From Ciona savignyi (Eukaryota; Chordata; Ascidiacea; Phlebobranchia; Cionidae), in assembly GCA_000149265.1 (NCBI GenBank), contig CH002905.1:9251-73250 (forward strand): a DNA stretch of 64,000 bases, given 5' to 3'. Numbering within the stretch: position 1 is the first letter of the stretch; every line of letters begins with the position of its first letter. A program made the translations under genes and the position numbers. Positions 63,901 to 64,000 of this stretch are shown in pieces. The notes beneath the pieces were generated by a model. The model was given only the letters and a program-made list of their open reading frames with translations, was not told the DNA's origin and did no database searches.

Positions 63901-64000
63901 TAACAAGCAGCAACAAAGGAAATTTCAAATGCACTGTGAACAACACTGCTGGGAGCGTTTCAGTAAGTACAGCAGTGGTGCGTTTTATGTATCAATCAAC
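60958..64000 (+). CDS. Immunoglobulin-superfamily protein, 5' part, runs off the window
   Basis: Four exons join in phase. Exon 1 (60958-61081) has a hydrophobic signal peptide ending near FTQEIYASAG; the inner ATG at 61015 would give a more typical 23-residue leader. Exon 2 (62216-62425, phases 1-1) is a short Ig domain with Cys in VVLNCS, Trp in DYQWVHN and Cys in GDYVC. Exons 3 (62997-63136) and 4 (63822-63962) make a second Ig domain, with Cys in VMCTSLSYPQP, Trp in FAWSL and GNFKCTVNNTAGSVS. N-glycosylation sites are seen in CSNSG-flanking and NNTAG stretches. It is likely a cell-surface or secreted recognition or adhesion protein; the rest, including any membrane segment, lies to the right. 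SINEs occupy the introns. Exon 1 is the least certain. Confidence 0.75.
61224..61432. mobile_element. Mutator-like MITE in intron 1 of the Ig gene
   Basis: The inverted ends are about 40 bp (CCTCTAAATACTACAGGACCGC on the left, its near complement GCGGTCCTGTAATATTTAGAG on the right) with an exact 9-bp duplication TATAGTTTG at 61215-61223 and 61433-61441. It is 209 bp. The interior GGGTTGGGGTTAAAGTTAGT is shared with the larger element at 60257-60946. Confidence 0.82.
61916..62183 (+). mobile_element. tRNA-derived SINE in Ig gene intron 1
   Basis: The blocks are GTCCGACCAGTTAGTTTGGC, AAGGTTGCAGACCTTACG, GCAAGGCACTTAACTGACAT, GATTAATGGGTTCTACC, CATTCACGGGGATAAACATG and TGTCCTATCCTAT. It ends about 30 bp before exon 2, so the acceptor's upstream sequence is largely SINE-adjacent. 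Confidence 0.82.
62895..63425 (+). mobile_element. SINE fragments flanking Ig exon 3
   Basis: A head-only fragment (62905-62970: CTAGTGGATAAGTGCGTTGC then directly CCCTATCCTA) lies before exon 3. A second copy (63225-63422) follows it, with CCTTTCAGCCAAAAGGTTGC, CAGATTAATGGGTTG, CACGAGGTAATCTGACG and ATATCCTATCC. Both are partial. Confidence 0.65.
63475..63775 (-). mobile_element. Diverged tRNA-derived SINE in Ig gene intron 3
   Basis: The plus-strand order is TATGTTTATCACCGTGAATTGG, TCAGATTACCTCGCACTCAC, CCACTGGGTTCAGGCAACGT, ATGCCTTGCACAAGTAGGACA, and the head AACCAACCTAGCTAATCAGC, so it reads on the minus strand. It ends about 45 bp before exon 4. Confidence 0.72.

Overview
This is chordate-like genomic DNA at roughly 35 percent GC, most probably from an ascidian tunicate close to Ciona. 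The case rests on AT-rich sequence, short introns with clean GT/AG borders, a tRNA-derived SINE family with a (TATCC)n tail resembling those I remember from Ciona, many short terminal-inverted-repeat elements, an SRSF1 gene, and immunoglobulin-domain exons with phase-1 borders. The species is inference.

From 1 to about 40.6 kb the window is one amplified region. Six copies (A to F) of a four-exon gene for a 266-residue, membrane-anchored P-loop sulfotransferase lie in duplicated blocks: A, B, C and D on the minus strand, E and F on the plus strand. D, E and F read as intact; A, B and C are damaged. D and E stand head to head with mirror-image upstream DNA. The blocks alternate with a nonautonomous element that has long inverted ends and carries arrays of a ~330-bp satellite-like unit. 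Other elements have landed here: a young BEL/Pao LTR element with a 5-bp target duplication (2709-9475), a Ty3-type gag fragment beside a minisatellite, a hAT element with an 8-bp target duplication, and a Kolobok-like element holding a THAP domain.

From 43.9 to 47.1 kb, minus strand, lies a complete four-exon SRSF1-type splicing factor gene (218 residues) with SINEs in its introns. From 47.5 to 54.4 kb a pogo/Tigger-like MITE has been split by a Ty3-type LTR element whose two 468-bp LTRs I read as identical, so that insertion is very recent.

From 54.4 to 59.4 kb there is a small inverted-repeat element with a DDE-transposase-like ORF, then a nine-finger C2H2 zinc-finger gene whose frame shifts once at a short homopolymer, then decayed SINEs.

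From 59.7 kb to the end, an 8-bp-target MITE is followed by a Mutator-like MITE (10-bp target duplication) that contains a tRNA gene with an aspartate body but a GUA anticodon. That MITE ends just upstream of the first ATG of a secreted or membrane immunoglobulin-superfamily gene, which runs off the right edge. A second, related Mutator-like MITE sits in the first intron of that gene.

Three runs of N (11128-11451, 25257-25356, 43214-43313) mark assembly gaps.
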